This document shows positions 47,672-58,955 of a stretch of DNA of 64,000 nt, in pieces. Every line of letters starts with the position of its first letter. Within the stretch, counting starts at the first letter, position 1. The translations under genes were made by a program, and so were the position numbers. Source of the stretch: Coturnix japonica (taxonomy: Eukaryota; Chordata; Aves; Galliformes; Phasianidae); NCBI RefSeq assembly GCF_001577835.2, contig NC_029531.1, positions 88,884-152,883 of the forward strand, in the 5' to 3' direction. The notes beneath the pieces were generated by a model. The model did no database searches, had not been told where the DNA came from, and saw only the letters and a program-made list of their open reading frames with translations.

Positions 47672-50409
47672 CTGCATCATGTTGGGGACTGGGACCGGCA
47701 CCAGGACCTGCCATACAGAAGATGATGAATGAGGTGGGACATGCCATGCTGGACACCAGACCCTCGTTGTCACACACGTCCCCAGCACCCTGTCCCCATC
47801 CCTCACCCCGTGGCCGCTGACAGAAGCTGAATATCCCAGCACTGAGTACCACCAACCCCAACGTCAGCGCCATGGCCGCCACTGCCACCATCGCCATCGT
47901 CCTCAGGGATAAATTGGGACCTGTGGGGACAGCACAATGAGCCATGGGGGGGCTGTGGGGTGAAGGTGCCACATCCCCATCCCCAAACTCACTCCAGTCC
48001 TCCTGCATTGGCTGCTCCAGGCTGGGGTGCCACACTGAGCATGTGTAGGTGCTCCCCGCTGCAGTGCTGGCCCTGAGGCTCATCTGTGTCCTGTAGGTCC
48101 AGTCCCCACTGGGCAGCAGTTTGGTGTCACCTGAGGCCACCACGAGGCCGTTGTGCAGCCACTGGATGGTCACTGAGGGTGGGTAGAAGCCCCAAACGTG
48201 GCAGATGAGTTGGACGGTGTCGGGGTTGTTGGAGATGGGGACGGGGACGATGCGGACCTGGGGTGGTGCTGCAGCAAAGGGGGAATGGTCAGAGCTGGGG
48301 ATGGTCCCCTCTGTCACCCTGCAGGTGGGACAGTCCCCGTGCATCATGCAGGTGCACCACACTATGCCATGTCCCCATGCAACGTCCTGGTGCAATCTCC
48401 CACTCAGTTTGCTTGCAGTGTCCCCATGCAATGTCCCCACGCAGTGTCCCCATGCAATGACCCCATGTAACATCCCTATGCAGTGTCCCCATGCAATGAC
48501 CCATGCAATGTCCCCATGCAATGACCCCATGCAATGTCCCCATGCAATGACCCCACGCAGTGTCCCCATGCAACATCCCCATGCACTGTCCCCATGCAAT
48601 GACCCCATACAACATCCTCATGCACTGTCCCCATGCAGTGTCCCCATGCAATGTCCCCATGCAAGGTCCCCATGCAACAACCCCATGCAACATCCCCATG
48701 CAGTGTCCCCATGCAATGATCCCATGCAACATCCCCATGCAGTGTCCCCATGCAATGATCCCATGCAACATCCCCATGCAGTGTCCCCATGCAATGATCC
48801 CATGCAACGACCCCATGCACTGTCCCCATGCAATGACCCCATGCAATGTCCCCATGCAGTGTCCCTTTGCAATGCCCCTGCTCCATGTCCCCTTTTGATG
48901 CCCCTTTGCATTTCCATGTGCAATGATCCCATGCTGCATTCCCATGCAATGTCCCTGTGCATTCCCTATGCAAACTCCTTGCATGGCATCCCATTGCAAT
49001 GCTCTGTGCAAAGTCCCCATGCAACGTCCCTTTGTAACCTCCCACTCCATTTCTTCGGGATATCCCCATGCAACGTCCCATCCGACCCCCTGTGTGATGT
49101 CCCCATGCAATTCCCTTTGCAACATTCCCATGCAATGCCCAGCAGTGCATCACCCCATTGCAACACCCCCCATTTGCAACTCTCCACTTGCATGCAGCAG
49201 TGCTCACTCTTGCGCAGTGCTGTGTGTGTCCAGAACTGTGTAGCCAGCTCGGTGCACGCCTGTCTCCGCGCCTCTGCACGCTGCACCAAGGTGGTGTAAT
49301 CATTGATTGTAGCAGCCAGAAAAATGGCAAACTCATGCAGCAGCCCCCAATCGCAGGCAATGAAGCGCTGGACATCGGGGTCATAGCACAGCAGTGGGTT
49401 CTTGTTGAAGGCCACGGTGAACTCATAGCCCCCCAGGGAGCCATTGGCCAGCAGTGGGCAGGAGCTGGCCATGTGCAACACGAAGGCGCCTGTATTTGGG
49501 GCATGGGGTGGGCACAGGAATGGGGATGCACTCCAAAGATCCATGCTGCATCCTAAAACCCCATGTTGTAACCCCAAAACCCCTTAGTGTACGCTAAGAA
49601 TCCATGCTGCACCCCAAAACCCCATGCTGTACCCCCAAGCCCCTTGTTGTACCCCAAGAATCCATGCCGCACCTCAAAACCCCTTCTTGCACCCTAAGAG
49701 TCCATGCTGCACCCCAAAACCCCATGAGGTACCCCAAAAACCCTTTTTGTACCCTAAGAATTCATGCTGCACCACAAAACCCCATGCTGTACCCCCAGAG
49801 CCCCTTCTTGTACCCTAAGAATCCATGCTGTACCCCCAAAAGTCCATGTTGTACCCTAAGAATCAATGCTGCACCCCAAAACCCCATACTGTACCCTAAA
49901 TCCCCTTCTTGTACCCTAAGAATTCATGCTGTAACTCCAAAACCCCATGCTGTACCCCCAAAACCCCATGTTGTACCTTAAGAATCCATGCTGCACCCCA
50001 AAACCCCATGCTGTACCCCCAAAACCCCATGTTGTACCCTAAGAATCCATACTGCACCCCCAGAACCCCAGGCTGTACCCCAAAACCCCTTGTTGTACCC
50101 TACGAATTCATGCTGCACCTCAAAACCCCATGCTGTACACCCAGAACTCCGTGTTGTACCCTAAGAATCCATGCTGCACCCCAAGAACACCATGCTGTGC
50201 ACTATGAATACATGCCACACCCCACGCTGCACTCCAAAGCCCAACTCTGTACCCTAAAATCTTGTGTTCCACCCTAAAACCCCCATGCTTTGCCCCATAA
50301 ACCCCACACTGCTCCACATCCTACCAGCTGCCCCGCAGTTCAGCACCAGCGCCATCGCCCCCAGCACCCCAAAACCCGTCGGCCCCATCGGGAGTGTTGC
50401 AGCCTTCAT
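47672..50409 (-). CDS. DMB1: DMB1, MHC class II DM beta chain
   Basis: Exons on the - strand: 50325-50409 (leader), 49208-49489 (beta-1), 47993-48268 (beta-2, LICHVWGFYPPSVTI), 47807-47920 (transmembrane) and 47672-47707 (first tail exon). The start may be 50409 or an internal Met eight codons later (MGPTGFGVLG), which gives a more usual leader. Exon lengths match DMB2 closely. The 36-base tail exon reads GPGAGPSPQHDA where DMB2 reads GYTPLPGHNYPS, so the tyrosine sorting motif is absent. I could not place the final exon or stop; a minisatellite follows at once. The body is open. Lies between DMB2 and DMA, all on one strand with short spacers. In chicken, DMB1 and DMB2 are expressed in different tissues. 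Confidence 0.88.
48360..49150. repeat. CCCCATGCAATG minisatellite in DMB1 intron 2
   Basis: About 800 bases of units like GTCCCCATGCAATGACCCC and ATGCAACATCCCC. It occupies the same intron as the ATGCAA repeat of DMB2 and uses the same core word. Long open frames here are repeat artefacts. Confidence 0.9.
49545..50275. repeat. Minisatellite in DMB1 intron 1
   Basis: Units of about 20-43 bases built from CCCTAAGAATCCATGCTGCA and CCCCAAAACCCCATGCTGTA. No coding potential. Confidence 0.88.
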
Positions 50410-50664
50410 CCTCTTTGTGCCATCTCTTCCTCCTCCCCCCACGTCACCCCATGGGAGGTACAATGGGATCAGACTTTGCCACCTGAGGCTGTGGGGACAA
50501 CGCCCAGCCCCATTAATCCCCACCCTTTCCCAGAGTAGGGATAAAGGAGGACGCCGCAATGCAAACAAAGGGTTTTAATTACATTGCTGTCATCGTTCCC
50601 ACGTCGTCGAGGGATCAACTTATAGGGGACATCGATGAGGACGGGGTGGGTGTCCCCCCCGTCC

Positions 50665-53600
50665 CTATTTTCCCCAGTTACTGCGCCGACGGGCAGACAG
50701 CAGCAGCCCCAAACCCAGCAGTGCCAGCAGGATGCCCAACGCCGTCACCGCGCCGCACACCGCCATGGCCAACACATCGGAAGGGATGGGGTTCTGTGGC
50801 ACTGTGGGGACACAGAGCATTGTCCCCACATCCCCATTGCTCGCCCCAATCAGCCATCGCTACTGGGACACAGCATCACCCCCCATGTCGTCCCCACTCA
50901 CCCCAGTACGCCACCACGGAGGTGTTGTCCCTCTCACGGGTGACAATGCAGGAGTAGATGTCACCGGAGCGCGGTGTCACCTCCAGGTAGGAGAAAAGCA
51001 TGAAGCCCAGGTCATCAACGGGGGTGTAGGTGAGGTGGGTGATGCCTTCGGTGATGGGGATGCCGTCCCGCTGCCAGCTGATGGTGATGGCTGGGGGGAA
51101 AACATTGCCCACCATACAGACCAGAGTGTTGGGGTAGCCCAGCTGCAGCGGCTGCTGAAGGAAGATGTCGGCCACTGGGATGCCTGTGGGGGGGACACGT
51201 CAATGGGGACACATCAGTGGGGACATGTCAGTGGGGACACATCAGTGGGAAAGCATCAATGGGGGCACATCAGTGGGGACACATCAGTGGGGTCGTGTCA
51301 ATGGAGAGGCATCAATGGGGACACATCAGTAGGGACACATCAGTGGGGATGCATCAGTGGAGAGGCATCAGTGGGAACGCGTCAATGGGGACACATCAGT
51401 AGGATGTGTCAATGGAGAGGCATCAATGAGGACACATCAGTGGGGACACGTCAGTGGGGACACATCAGTAGGGATGCATCAATGGGGACGTGTCAATGGA
51501 GAGGCATCAGTGGGGACACATCAGTGGGATAACATCAATGGGGACATCAGTAGTGAGGCAACAATGGGGACACATCAATAGAGAGGCATCAGTGGGGACA
51601 CATCAGTAGGGAGGCATCAGTGGGGACGCATCAATGGGGACATCAATGGGGATGCATCAGTGGGGACATGTCAATGGGGACACATCAGTAGGGAGGCATA
51701 ATGGAGAGGCATCAATGGGGTCACATCAATGGGGACACATCAATAGGGACAAGTCAGTGGGGATGCATCAATGGGGGCACATCAATGGGGATGCATCAGT
51801 AGGGAGGTGTCAATGGAGAGGCATCAGTGGGGACACATCAATGGGGTCACATCAGTGGGGACACATCAGTGAGGACACATCAATAGAGAGGCATCAATGG
51901 GGGCACATCAGTAGGGATGTGTCAATGGAGAGGCACCAGTGGGGACACATCAGTGGGGACACATCAGTGGGGACACGTCAGTGGGGACACGTCAGTGGGG
52001 ACACGTCAGTGGGGACACATCAGTGGAGAGGCATCAATGGGGACGCATCAGTAGGGACACATCAATGGGGACACATCAGTAGGGAGGCATCAGGGTCTCA
52101 TCAATGGGGACTCATCAGTGGGGACACATCAGTGGGGACGCATCAGTGGGGATGCATCAATGGGGATACATCAATGGGGACACATCAGCAGGGACGCGTC
52201 AATGGAGAGGCATCAATGGGGACACATCAGTAGGGATGTGTCAATGGAGAAGCATCAATGAGGTCACATCAATGGGGACACATCAGTAGGGTCACGTCAA
52301 TGGAGAGGCATCAGTGGGGACGCGTCAATGGGGATGCATCAGTGGGGACACATCAGTGGGGACTCATCAATGGGGACACATCAGTGGGGAGGCATCAGTG
52401 GGGATATATCAATGGAGAGGCATTGATGGGGACACAGTAGTGGGGAAGCATCAACAGGGATGCATCAGTAGGGAGGCGTCAATGGAGAGGCATCAATGGG
52501 GACACATCAATGGAGAGGCATCAGTGGGAACACATGAATGGGGACACATCAGTGGGATCAGCATAGGTGGGATCAGCATTAACTGGGGGTGTCCACTGGG
52601 GATGCATCAATGGGGTCAGGATCAACTGGGGATGTCCATTGGGAATACACATCAATGTGGACACATCCTTGGGGACAGCATCAATTGGGATGTCCATCGG
52701 GGATGCATCAATGGGGACAGCATCAATAGGGATGTCCATTGGGGGTTGTATAAATGGGGACAGCATCAATAGGGATGTCTATGGGGATTGCATCAATGGG
52801 GACAGCATCAATAGGGATGTCCATTGGGGGTTGCATCAATGGGGACAGCATCAATAGGGATGTCTATGGGGGTTGTATAAATAGGGACAGGATCAATTAG
52901 GGGGTGTCCATTGGGGATACATCAATGGGGACAGGATCAATAGGGATGTCTATGGGGGTTGTATAAATGGGAACAGGATCAATTGGAGATGTCCATTGAG
53001 GATGCATCAATGGGGTCAGCATCAATAGGGATGTCTATGGGGGTTGTATAAATGGGGACAGGACCAATCTGGGATGTCCATTGGGGATGCATCAATGGGG
53101 ACACCATCAATAGGGATGTCTATGGGGGTTGCATCAATGGGGACAGGATCAACTGGGGACATCTATGAGGGTTGCATCAATGGAGACAGCATCAATAGGG
53201 ATGTCTATGGGGATGCATCAATGGGGACAGGATCAATGGGGATGTCTATGGGGGTTGCATCAATGGGGACAGCATCAGTAGGGCCATCTATGGTGGTTGC
53301 ATCAATGGGGACAGCATCAATAGGGGATGTCTATGAGGGTTGTATAAATGGGGACAGGATCAATCTGGGATGTCCATTGTGGATACATCAATGGGGACAG
53401 CATCAATAGGGATGTCCATTGGGGATGCATCAATGGGACAGGATCAATAGGGTGTGTCCATTGGGGATGCATCAATGGGACAGGATCAACTGGGGGGTTT
53501 CCATTGGGGATGCATCAGTGGGGACAGGTTCAAATGGGGATATCTATGGGAAATGAATCAATGGGGATGTCCGTAGGGGTCAGCATCCCTGAGAGCACAT

Positions 53601-54490
53601 GGTTGGGGACCCATCAGCGGGGATATAGGGTGGGACATCAGCACCCACCCGCGGCTTCAGGCATCTGCCCGCTGGCGATCTGGTTGAGTACATGAAGCAG
53701 GTCGAGGCACAGCGACGTGTCGAAATTCAGCTCGTCGGGCTGCTCGATGCCTGCGGGCCACGAGGGGGCATCGGGGAGCTGCGGCAACCACTGCGACTTG
53801 GGGAAGTCGAATGAGAAGAGCTGCTCTGAGTCAAAGGCCACTGACAGCCCCCGTGTCGGTGTGTCCGGCTGGCAGAAGAGAACCTCGGACAGGGTGTGCA
53901 GCGATGGCTCTGCGGGCACAGACAGGGGGTGGGACAGGGGGACACAGCAGGGACACACACACACTGTGCATGGACACGTCTGCTGCATGCACACTCACTG
54001 TGTGTGCATTGTGCATGCACTTGCTCACACTCCTCACACTAATGCACCAGCCACCCCTTGCACAGCCTCCTTGCACTGATGCACAGAGCCCCTTGCACGA
54101 GTGCGCTCCAGCTTGCACTAAAGCACAACGCATCCCTTGCACAACCCCTTGAACCCTCAAACTCACACAGTCCTGTTGCACTAACGCACCAACCACACCA
54201 TGCACAGCCCCCTGCACGCGTGCAAGCCCCCTCGTGCTCATCCTCCCCTTGCATCAATGCACAGACACCCCTTACACAACTCCTTGCACCAGCGCATCCC
54301 CACCCTTGCCCCGGTGCACCATTCACTCCTTGCACAGTCCCTTGCACTCCCCACACACACACCTTGGACACACCTGGCACAACCCCATGCCCACCCTATG
54401 CCCCCCCCGCCCCATACCGGCTCTGACGCTCCCCAGGGCCGCCCCCAGCAGCGCTGCCACCAGCGCCCCGCGACCGCTCGCAGCCCCCAT
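50665..54490 (-). CDS. DMA: DMA, MHC class II DM alpha chain
   Basis: Four exons: 54418-54490 (leader MGAASGRGALVAALLG), 53649-53909 (alpha-1, SEVLFCQPDTP...SFDFPKSQWLP), 50902-51183 (alpha-2 immunoglobulin domain, LVCMVGNVFPPAITI and YSCIVTRE) and 50665-50801 (transmembrane and a short basic tail ending NWGK, TAG at 50665-50667). All borders are GT-AG and the frame is open. DMA joins DMB1 or DMB2 to form the DM peptide editor of the class II compartment. Alpha-1 is short, as usual for DMA. Intron 2 is swollen to 2.5 kb by two minisatellites, while the other introns stay small. Only about 250 bases separate it from DMB1. Confidence 0.94.
51189..52550. repeat. 15-base minisatellite in DMA intron 2
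   Basis: About 90 units of GGGGACACATCAGTG with variants (CATCAATGGAGAGG and others). The 15-base period gives long open + strand frames that read as repeats of GDTSV and GTHQW; these are artefacts. Confidence 0.93.
52551..53620. repeat. Higher-order minisatellite in DMA intron 2
   Basis: Adjacent block of longer units, about 42-60 bases, containing GGGGACAGCATCAATAGG and GATGTCTATGGGGGTTG. It seems to derive from the neighbouring 15-base repeat, since CATCAATGGGGACA is common to both. Confidence 0.88.
53950..54400. repeat. CCCTTGCAC-type repeat in DMA intron 1
   Basis: Loose tandem units with CCCTTGCACAACC and TGCACTAATGCACC through intron 1 of DMA. No coding signal. Confidence 0.75.
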
Positions 54491-54509
54491 TCCTCTGCTG
54501 CCGGCAGCA

Positions 54510-54715
54510 GTTCAGCCAATGGCCGTGCCTCGCGGCTCCACGCGTCAGCGGTTGCCAGGCAGAACAAGCCCGCGGGGCACCCTTGCGCGTCAGCGGTTGC
54601 TAGGCAGAATAGATCTGCGGGGAACACCAGCGCAGTGACAAGAGGCCATCGTGCTGCTCAGCCAATGGCCGAGCTCCGCAGTTAATGTGCGTCACTTGTT
54701 GCTAGGTAGAAAAAA
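54510..54715 (-). promoter_or_regulatory. DMA promoter with three X boxes and two Y boxes
   Basis: On the + strand text, X-box pairs (CGTCA followed by GTTGCYAGG) occur three times: 54543-54559, 54589-54604 and 54690-54706. The last reads CCTAGCAACAAGTGACGC on the - strand, a near-consensus X1-X2. CCAAT Y boxes lie at 54516-54520 and 54662-54666. This is a class II S-X-Y promoter that has been duplicated in tandem. Confidence 0.78.
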
Positions 54716-54719
54716 ACAG

Positions 54720-55280
54720 CGGGGAGCTCCGAGGTTGTAATAGGCGCTGAACCATCAGCAAGCAATTAACAAGCAGCGCTAATTAACGAAGCAGAGAACG
54801 AGTGGGCTGTGCAGATCAATGGAGCGTCTCATCCCAGCGCGGATGTTGCCTTTACGAGGGATTCGGGGTGGAAAAGCGGTAATTTTGGTGGTCAAAACGT
54901 GTTTTGTATGCACAAGTACCTTTTTAGGGGAGCAAAGAGTGGGATTTGGGGCTAAAAGTTGGGATTTGAGGCCAAAGGGAGCGTGCATTGCACACCCTGC
55001 AGCAGTAGCTGCTCGCACTGCAATGCACCGCACTGCAATGCGCCCCTCCGAGCTGCAAGCGCTGCAATGCCGGCTTTGCACAGCCCTAAAGGCGGCTACG
55101 GCGCTCTGCAATGCACCCCTGCAACGCCGCACGCCTCCTTGCAACGCTATAGGAGCACCCTTGCAACGCCAAGCACCACCGCCATGCCATGCAGCCCCAC
55201 GCGTGCATGCTTGCAACGCCAGGCACGCCCATAGGTGCGCCCATAGCAATGCTGTACGCTGCTATGGATACACCCTTGCA
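54720..55280. other. DMA / BRD2 spacer
   Basis: No gene seen. The right half is rich in TGCAATGC words leading into the repeat below. Confidence 0.5.
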
Positions 55281-56160
55281 ATGCCTTGCACAGCTGCACC
55301 CTTTGCAATGATATAAGCGTCCAAAGGTGCAACCTTGCAACGCCGGGTGCTCCCATAGGTGCAACCTTGCAATGTAAGGCAACACCATAGGTGCAACCTT
55401 GCAATGTAGGTGCACCCTTGCAATGCCATTCACAGCTGCACCATTTGCAATGATATAAGCATCCAAAGGTGCAACCTTGCAATGCCAGGCAACCCCATAG
55501 GTGCACCCTTGCAATGTAAGGCAACCCCATAGGTGCAACCTTGCAATGTAAGGCACTCCCATAGGTGCACCATTGCAATGCTGGGCGCTCACATAGGTGC
55601 ACCATTGCAACGCCAGGCACTCCCATAGGTGCAACCTTGCAATGTAAGGCACTCCCATAGGTGCACCATTGCAATGTAAGGCAACCCCATAGGTGCACCA
55701 TTGCAATGTAAGGCAACCCCATGGGTGCACCATTGCAATGTAAGGCAACCCCGTAGGTGCAACTTTGCAATGTAAGGCAACCCCATAGATGCACCATTGC
55801 AATGTAAGGCAACCCCATAGACGCAACCTTGCAATGTAGGTGCACCCTTGCAATGCCATTCACAGCTGCACCATTTGCAATGATATAAGCGTCCAAAGGT
55901 GCACCCTTGCAACGCCGGGCGCTCCCATAGATGCACCATTGCAACGCTGGGCGCTCCCATAGGTGCAACCTTGCAATGTAAGGCACTCCAATAGATGCAC
56001 CATTGCAATGTAAGGCAACCCCATAGGCACAACCTTGCAATGTAAGGCACTCCCATAGGCGCAACCTTGAAATGTAGGTGCACCCTTGTAATGTAAGGCA
56101 CTCCCATAGGCTCACCCTTGCAATGTAGGTGCACCCTTGCAATGCCAGGGGACCCTACAG
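55281..56160. repeat. 32-base minisatellite upstream of BRD2
   Basis: About 25 units of the type CCATAGGTGCAACCTTGCAA then TGTAAGGCAACC, about 32 bases long, with some higher-order copies (the block with GATATAAGC recurs near 55310, 55450 and 55880). Open frames on the - strand are repeat artefacts. Confidence 0.92.
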
Positions 56161-56249
56161 ACTCCCAACGCCGTCCATCTGCACGGCTGCACCCTCGCAA
56201 TGCAATACAACCCCACAGCAGCTCTCCAGCAACCCCTCCCCCCATATAC

Positions 56250-56560
56250 CCCCATATCCGCCCCGTACTGCGCATGCGCCCCTTTAGAGCGGCATTAGGA
56301 CCCTGCGGAGCCGCCCGGGTTCCATGAATGGGGCCGTCGGAGCGGCGTGGGAAAGGGGGGGGGAATCACGTGACGTGAAGCGACCAATCGCCAAGCAGCT
56401 GACGTAGCTCGTGGCTCCTTTTTCTGCCCTGGGATGTTTTTTTTGCTTTTTTGCCCCAAAAAAGGGGTTTTAAAGGGGGGACGAGAGGATGGTACCCGGA
56501 TGGGGGTCGTGGAGGCACGTAGAAGAGGCTCAGGTGAGTAAAGATGGAAAAAATCCGCCT
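56250..56560 (+). promoter_or_regulatory. CpG-rich block with NRF1-like site and possible BRD2 upstream first exon
   Basis: GC-rich sequence with a palindromic NRF1-type site TGCGCATGCGC at about 56270-56280, TCACGTGACGTG near 56370 and a good splice donor (GCTCAG-GTGAGT) at about 56532. It could be an upstream promoter and non-coding exon of BRD2, which in mammals has more than one promoter. Evidence is weak without transcripts. Confidence 0.4.
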
Positions 56561-58060
56561 TTTTTTAATGATTTTATCTTCTTTTTTAAACCCAAAAGAC
56601 CCAATGGGGGGGGCAGGCCACGTGAGCGCCAGCTGTCAATCAAACCTTAATCCCGCCCCACCTCCGCCTCAACAACCAATCGGAAGCGAGGACGGCGGGC
56701 GGGCGACCAATGGGCGGCGCCGCTTTTGTTGAGAGGGCGCGTTTTTGGGGCGAAAAGCGCCATGTTTGGGTGTTCGCGCGGGGGCGGCCCCGAGGGGGGA
56801 TGGAAAGTGCTGTGTCATAGGGGGGGGACCGGCCCTATAAACCCTATTGGGGTCCGACCCTATAAACCCCTATTGGGGTCCGATATGGGGCCGGAGGGGG
56901 GGACTTGGGGGGGGGGCTATGGGTCATGGGGTTGTTTGGGGGGGGGGGTGGGGGGGGCATTGAGCAGCTTGTTGTAGGGTATTGGGGTGTCTATAGGGTA
57001 TATAGGAGTGGTATGGGGGGGGTGTGGGGTAAGAACAACCCGGCTTGGGGTTGTATTGGGGCTGGGGGTGGCGTTGATATGGGGGGGGGGGTCGTGGTGG
57101 CACTAAGGTTGTTGTATAGGGTGGCATTGCTGTGGGATTGTTGTATAGGATGGCATTGGTGTGAGGTTGTTGTATAGGGTGGCATTGAGCACCTTAAGGT
57201 CGGTGTGGGGTGGCCTAGAGGACGGCTTGGTTGTTGTGTGGGGTCTCTGAGGGCCCCTATATTGCTATAGGGTTGCATTAAGCCCCTGTGTTAGCAATGG
57301 GGGAGGCAGAGGAGCTCCTTGTGTTAAGGCATGGCCTTGAGAAGCTATAAAGACTATGGAGGGGCTGTGGATCATGCTACGATCGTTATAGGGTGGTTTT
57401 AAGGACTATAGAACCGGTGTGTGTGCGTATAGAGGGTTATGGGGGGGGGGGGTTCAGACCTCAGTGTTGTTATAGGGTGGTCTTAAACCGGTTTTATAAG
57501 GTTGGGGGGGGGGGGGTTTGGAAGGCTCTGAGTGTCCCAGTTGCTATGGGGTGATATTGAAGCCCCACAGAGCTGTTGTGGGGCTGCTTTGGAGTAGCTT
57601 TAAACCTTGTAATATTGCTATATAGAGGAGGGGAACTGAGCACCTCTGAATAGCCATAGGGTGGTCTCAAACCCCCCACCCCCACCTCGTATCGTTATGG
57701 AGGAGGGATAGAGACGGTCTGAGGGCCGCAGAACCACCATAGGGCAGCACTGAACCCCCCAGCACCACCTTAAGGGCCGTAGTTACCTCAGGACCCCTCA
57801 GGATCCCCGGGGCCCAGCTCACCACCTCACCACAGCCGAGCCCGCCTCAGCTCCGCTGCCCGATGGCCAATGCCGGCTGAGTGAGCCCCACGAGCCCCAT
57901 TGGGACTGATTGGGGTCTGCTGAGCTCCTTAATGAGCCTTTGGGTGGAGGGTCGGAGCCCCCCGACCGCCCGCGCCCGTTGGCCGCCGCCACACAAAATG
58001 GCGGCGCCCGCCTCAGCCCTCCCCCTCCCTCTGCACCTTCGCGCGCGACAACAACAGCCA
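56561..58060. other. G-rich spacer or BRD2 5' intron
   Basis: CCAAT-like boxes near 56675-56710, then G-run-rich sequence (many GGGGGGG tracts, 56880-57520). I find no gene; open frames follow base composition only. Confidence 0.5.
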
Positions 58061-58335
58061 ACAGCGCCGCCCTCACGTGATGTGAGGTAGCCAATCGCCG
58101 CGCCGGGAATGGCAGCGCCGACCAATGACAGCCCAAGCTGTGGGTGGAAGGGCGGGGGGGAGCGGAGTGGATGAGTGGCGTGTGTGTCGGCCAATCAGAG
58201 CGCAGCGCGGTGAGCGCCGCCGCCCAATGAGGCAGCGGCGGGGCGGGTGCAAGCGGGTGGCTGACGTCAGCGCGCCCGCCCACCAATCAGCATCCAGGTG
58301 GTGTCTATATAAGGGCGGCCGGGGGCAGGCCGAGC
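58061..58335 (+). promoter_or_regulatory. BRD2: BRD2 promoter: five CCAAT boxes, CRE and TATA box
   Basis: CCAAT boxes at 58091, 58122, 58191, 58224 and 58283, a palindromic CRE TGACGTCA at 58262-58269 and TATATAAG at 58306-58313. Transcription should start near 58335, giving a 5' UTR of about 620 bases in the first coding exon. A strong TATA box within a CpG island fits a highly expressed housekeeping gene. Confidence 0.8.
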
Positions 58336-58955
58336 GGCGCCATTTCGTGGGGACGAAGGGACGGTGCGGGTCGGGCTCGGCGCGCGCTGGGGGGCGGCCC
58401 CAATCCGCCTCCATCCTCCACCGGGCGGGCCCAACCCCCGCCTTCGCGCTCCCGGACGGCTCCACCGGACCCTCCCCGGCCTCCGTAGCGACCCCTGCCT
58501 GCGGCCTCCGGCACCGATCCGTCTTCGGGGCCTACGAGCCAAGATGGAGCCCTCCCGCTGAACCATCCGCTTCCATCCACCCTCTGCCCGCCTTCCATCC
58601 GCCTCACACCGCCCTTCCGAGGATCCATCTGCTTCCCACCGGTTTTCCCGGCTCGATATCGGCGGCGTCCCGGCTGGTTCTGAACGACTCGGAGAGCTTG
58701 AAGGCCTCCCCCCCCCCCCCCCGCCTCCGTCTCCCATCTAGGCCCCGCCGCCATTTTCTCCGCTGATGTGAGGGCGCGCGGCGGGGCCCGGCCGGAGCCG
58801 CCGCCTCATGCCCGGCCGAAGGCCGCTGCCTTAACGGGCGCTGCTCGGTGGGCAAAGTGGGGGGGACGTCGGAGGAGGCGGCGGCGGGTGGAGGAGGAGG
58901 AGGAGAAGGTGGAGGAGGAAGGCCGGGAGCCAGGGCCGGGCACGAAGCCGCCGGC

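Noticed and set aside
47345-48608. 410-residue - strand frame that joins DMB1 exons to a Pro/Gly-rich repeat tail
   Set aside because: It reads through introns; the real exons end at GT donors, and the tail is the 18-base minisatellite.
48205-49531. Over 350-residue frames on both strands in DMB1
   Set aside because: Repeat-driven frames that run across true exons in the wrong frame or strand.
51217-52440. Long + strand open frames in DMA intron 2 reading as repeated GDTSV/GTHQW peptides
   Set aside because: They follow from a 15-base tandem repeat without stops; no start context, splice logic or non-repeat sequence supports a gene.
44985-56160. CRISPR-like arrays
   Set aside because: The repeats are contiguous minisatellites without unique spacers, in vertebrate DNA.
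55086-56275. Long - strand frames with a repeated cysteine-rich unit (GVALHCNGAPM type)
   Set aside because: A 32-base minisatellite with three frames cycling; not a cysteine-rich secreted protein family.
57819-58766. Arg/Ala/Pro-rich frames on both strands in the BRD2 promoter and 5' UTR
   Set aside because: CpG-island composition removes stops; the TATA box, CCAAT boxes and the BRD2 leader explain the sequence.
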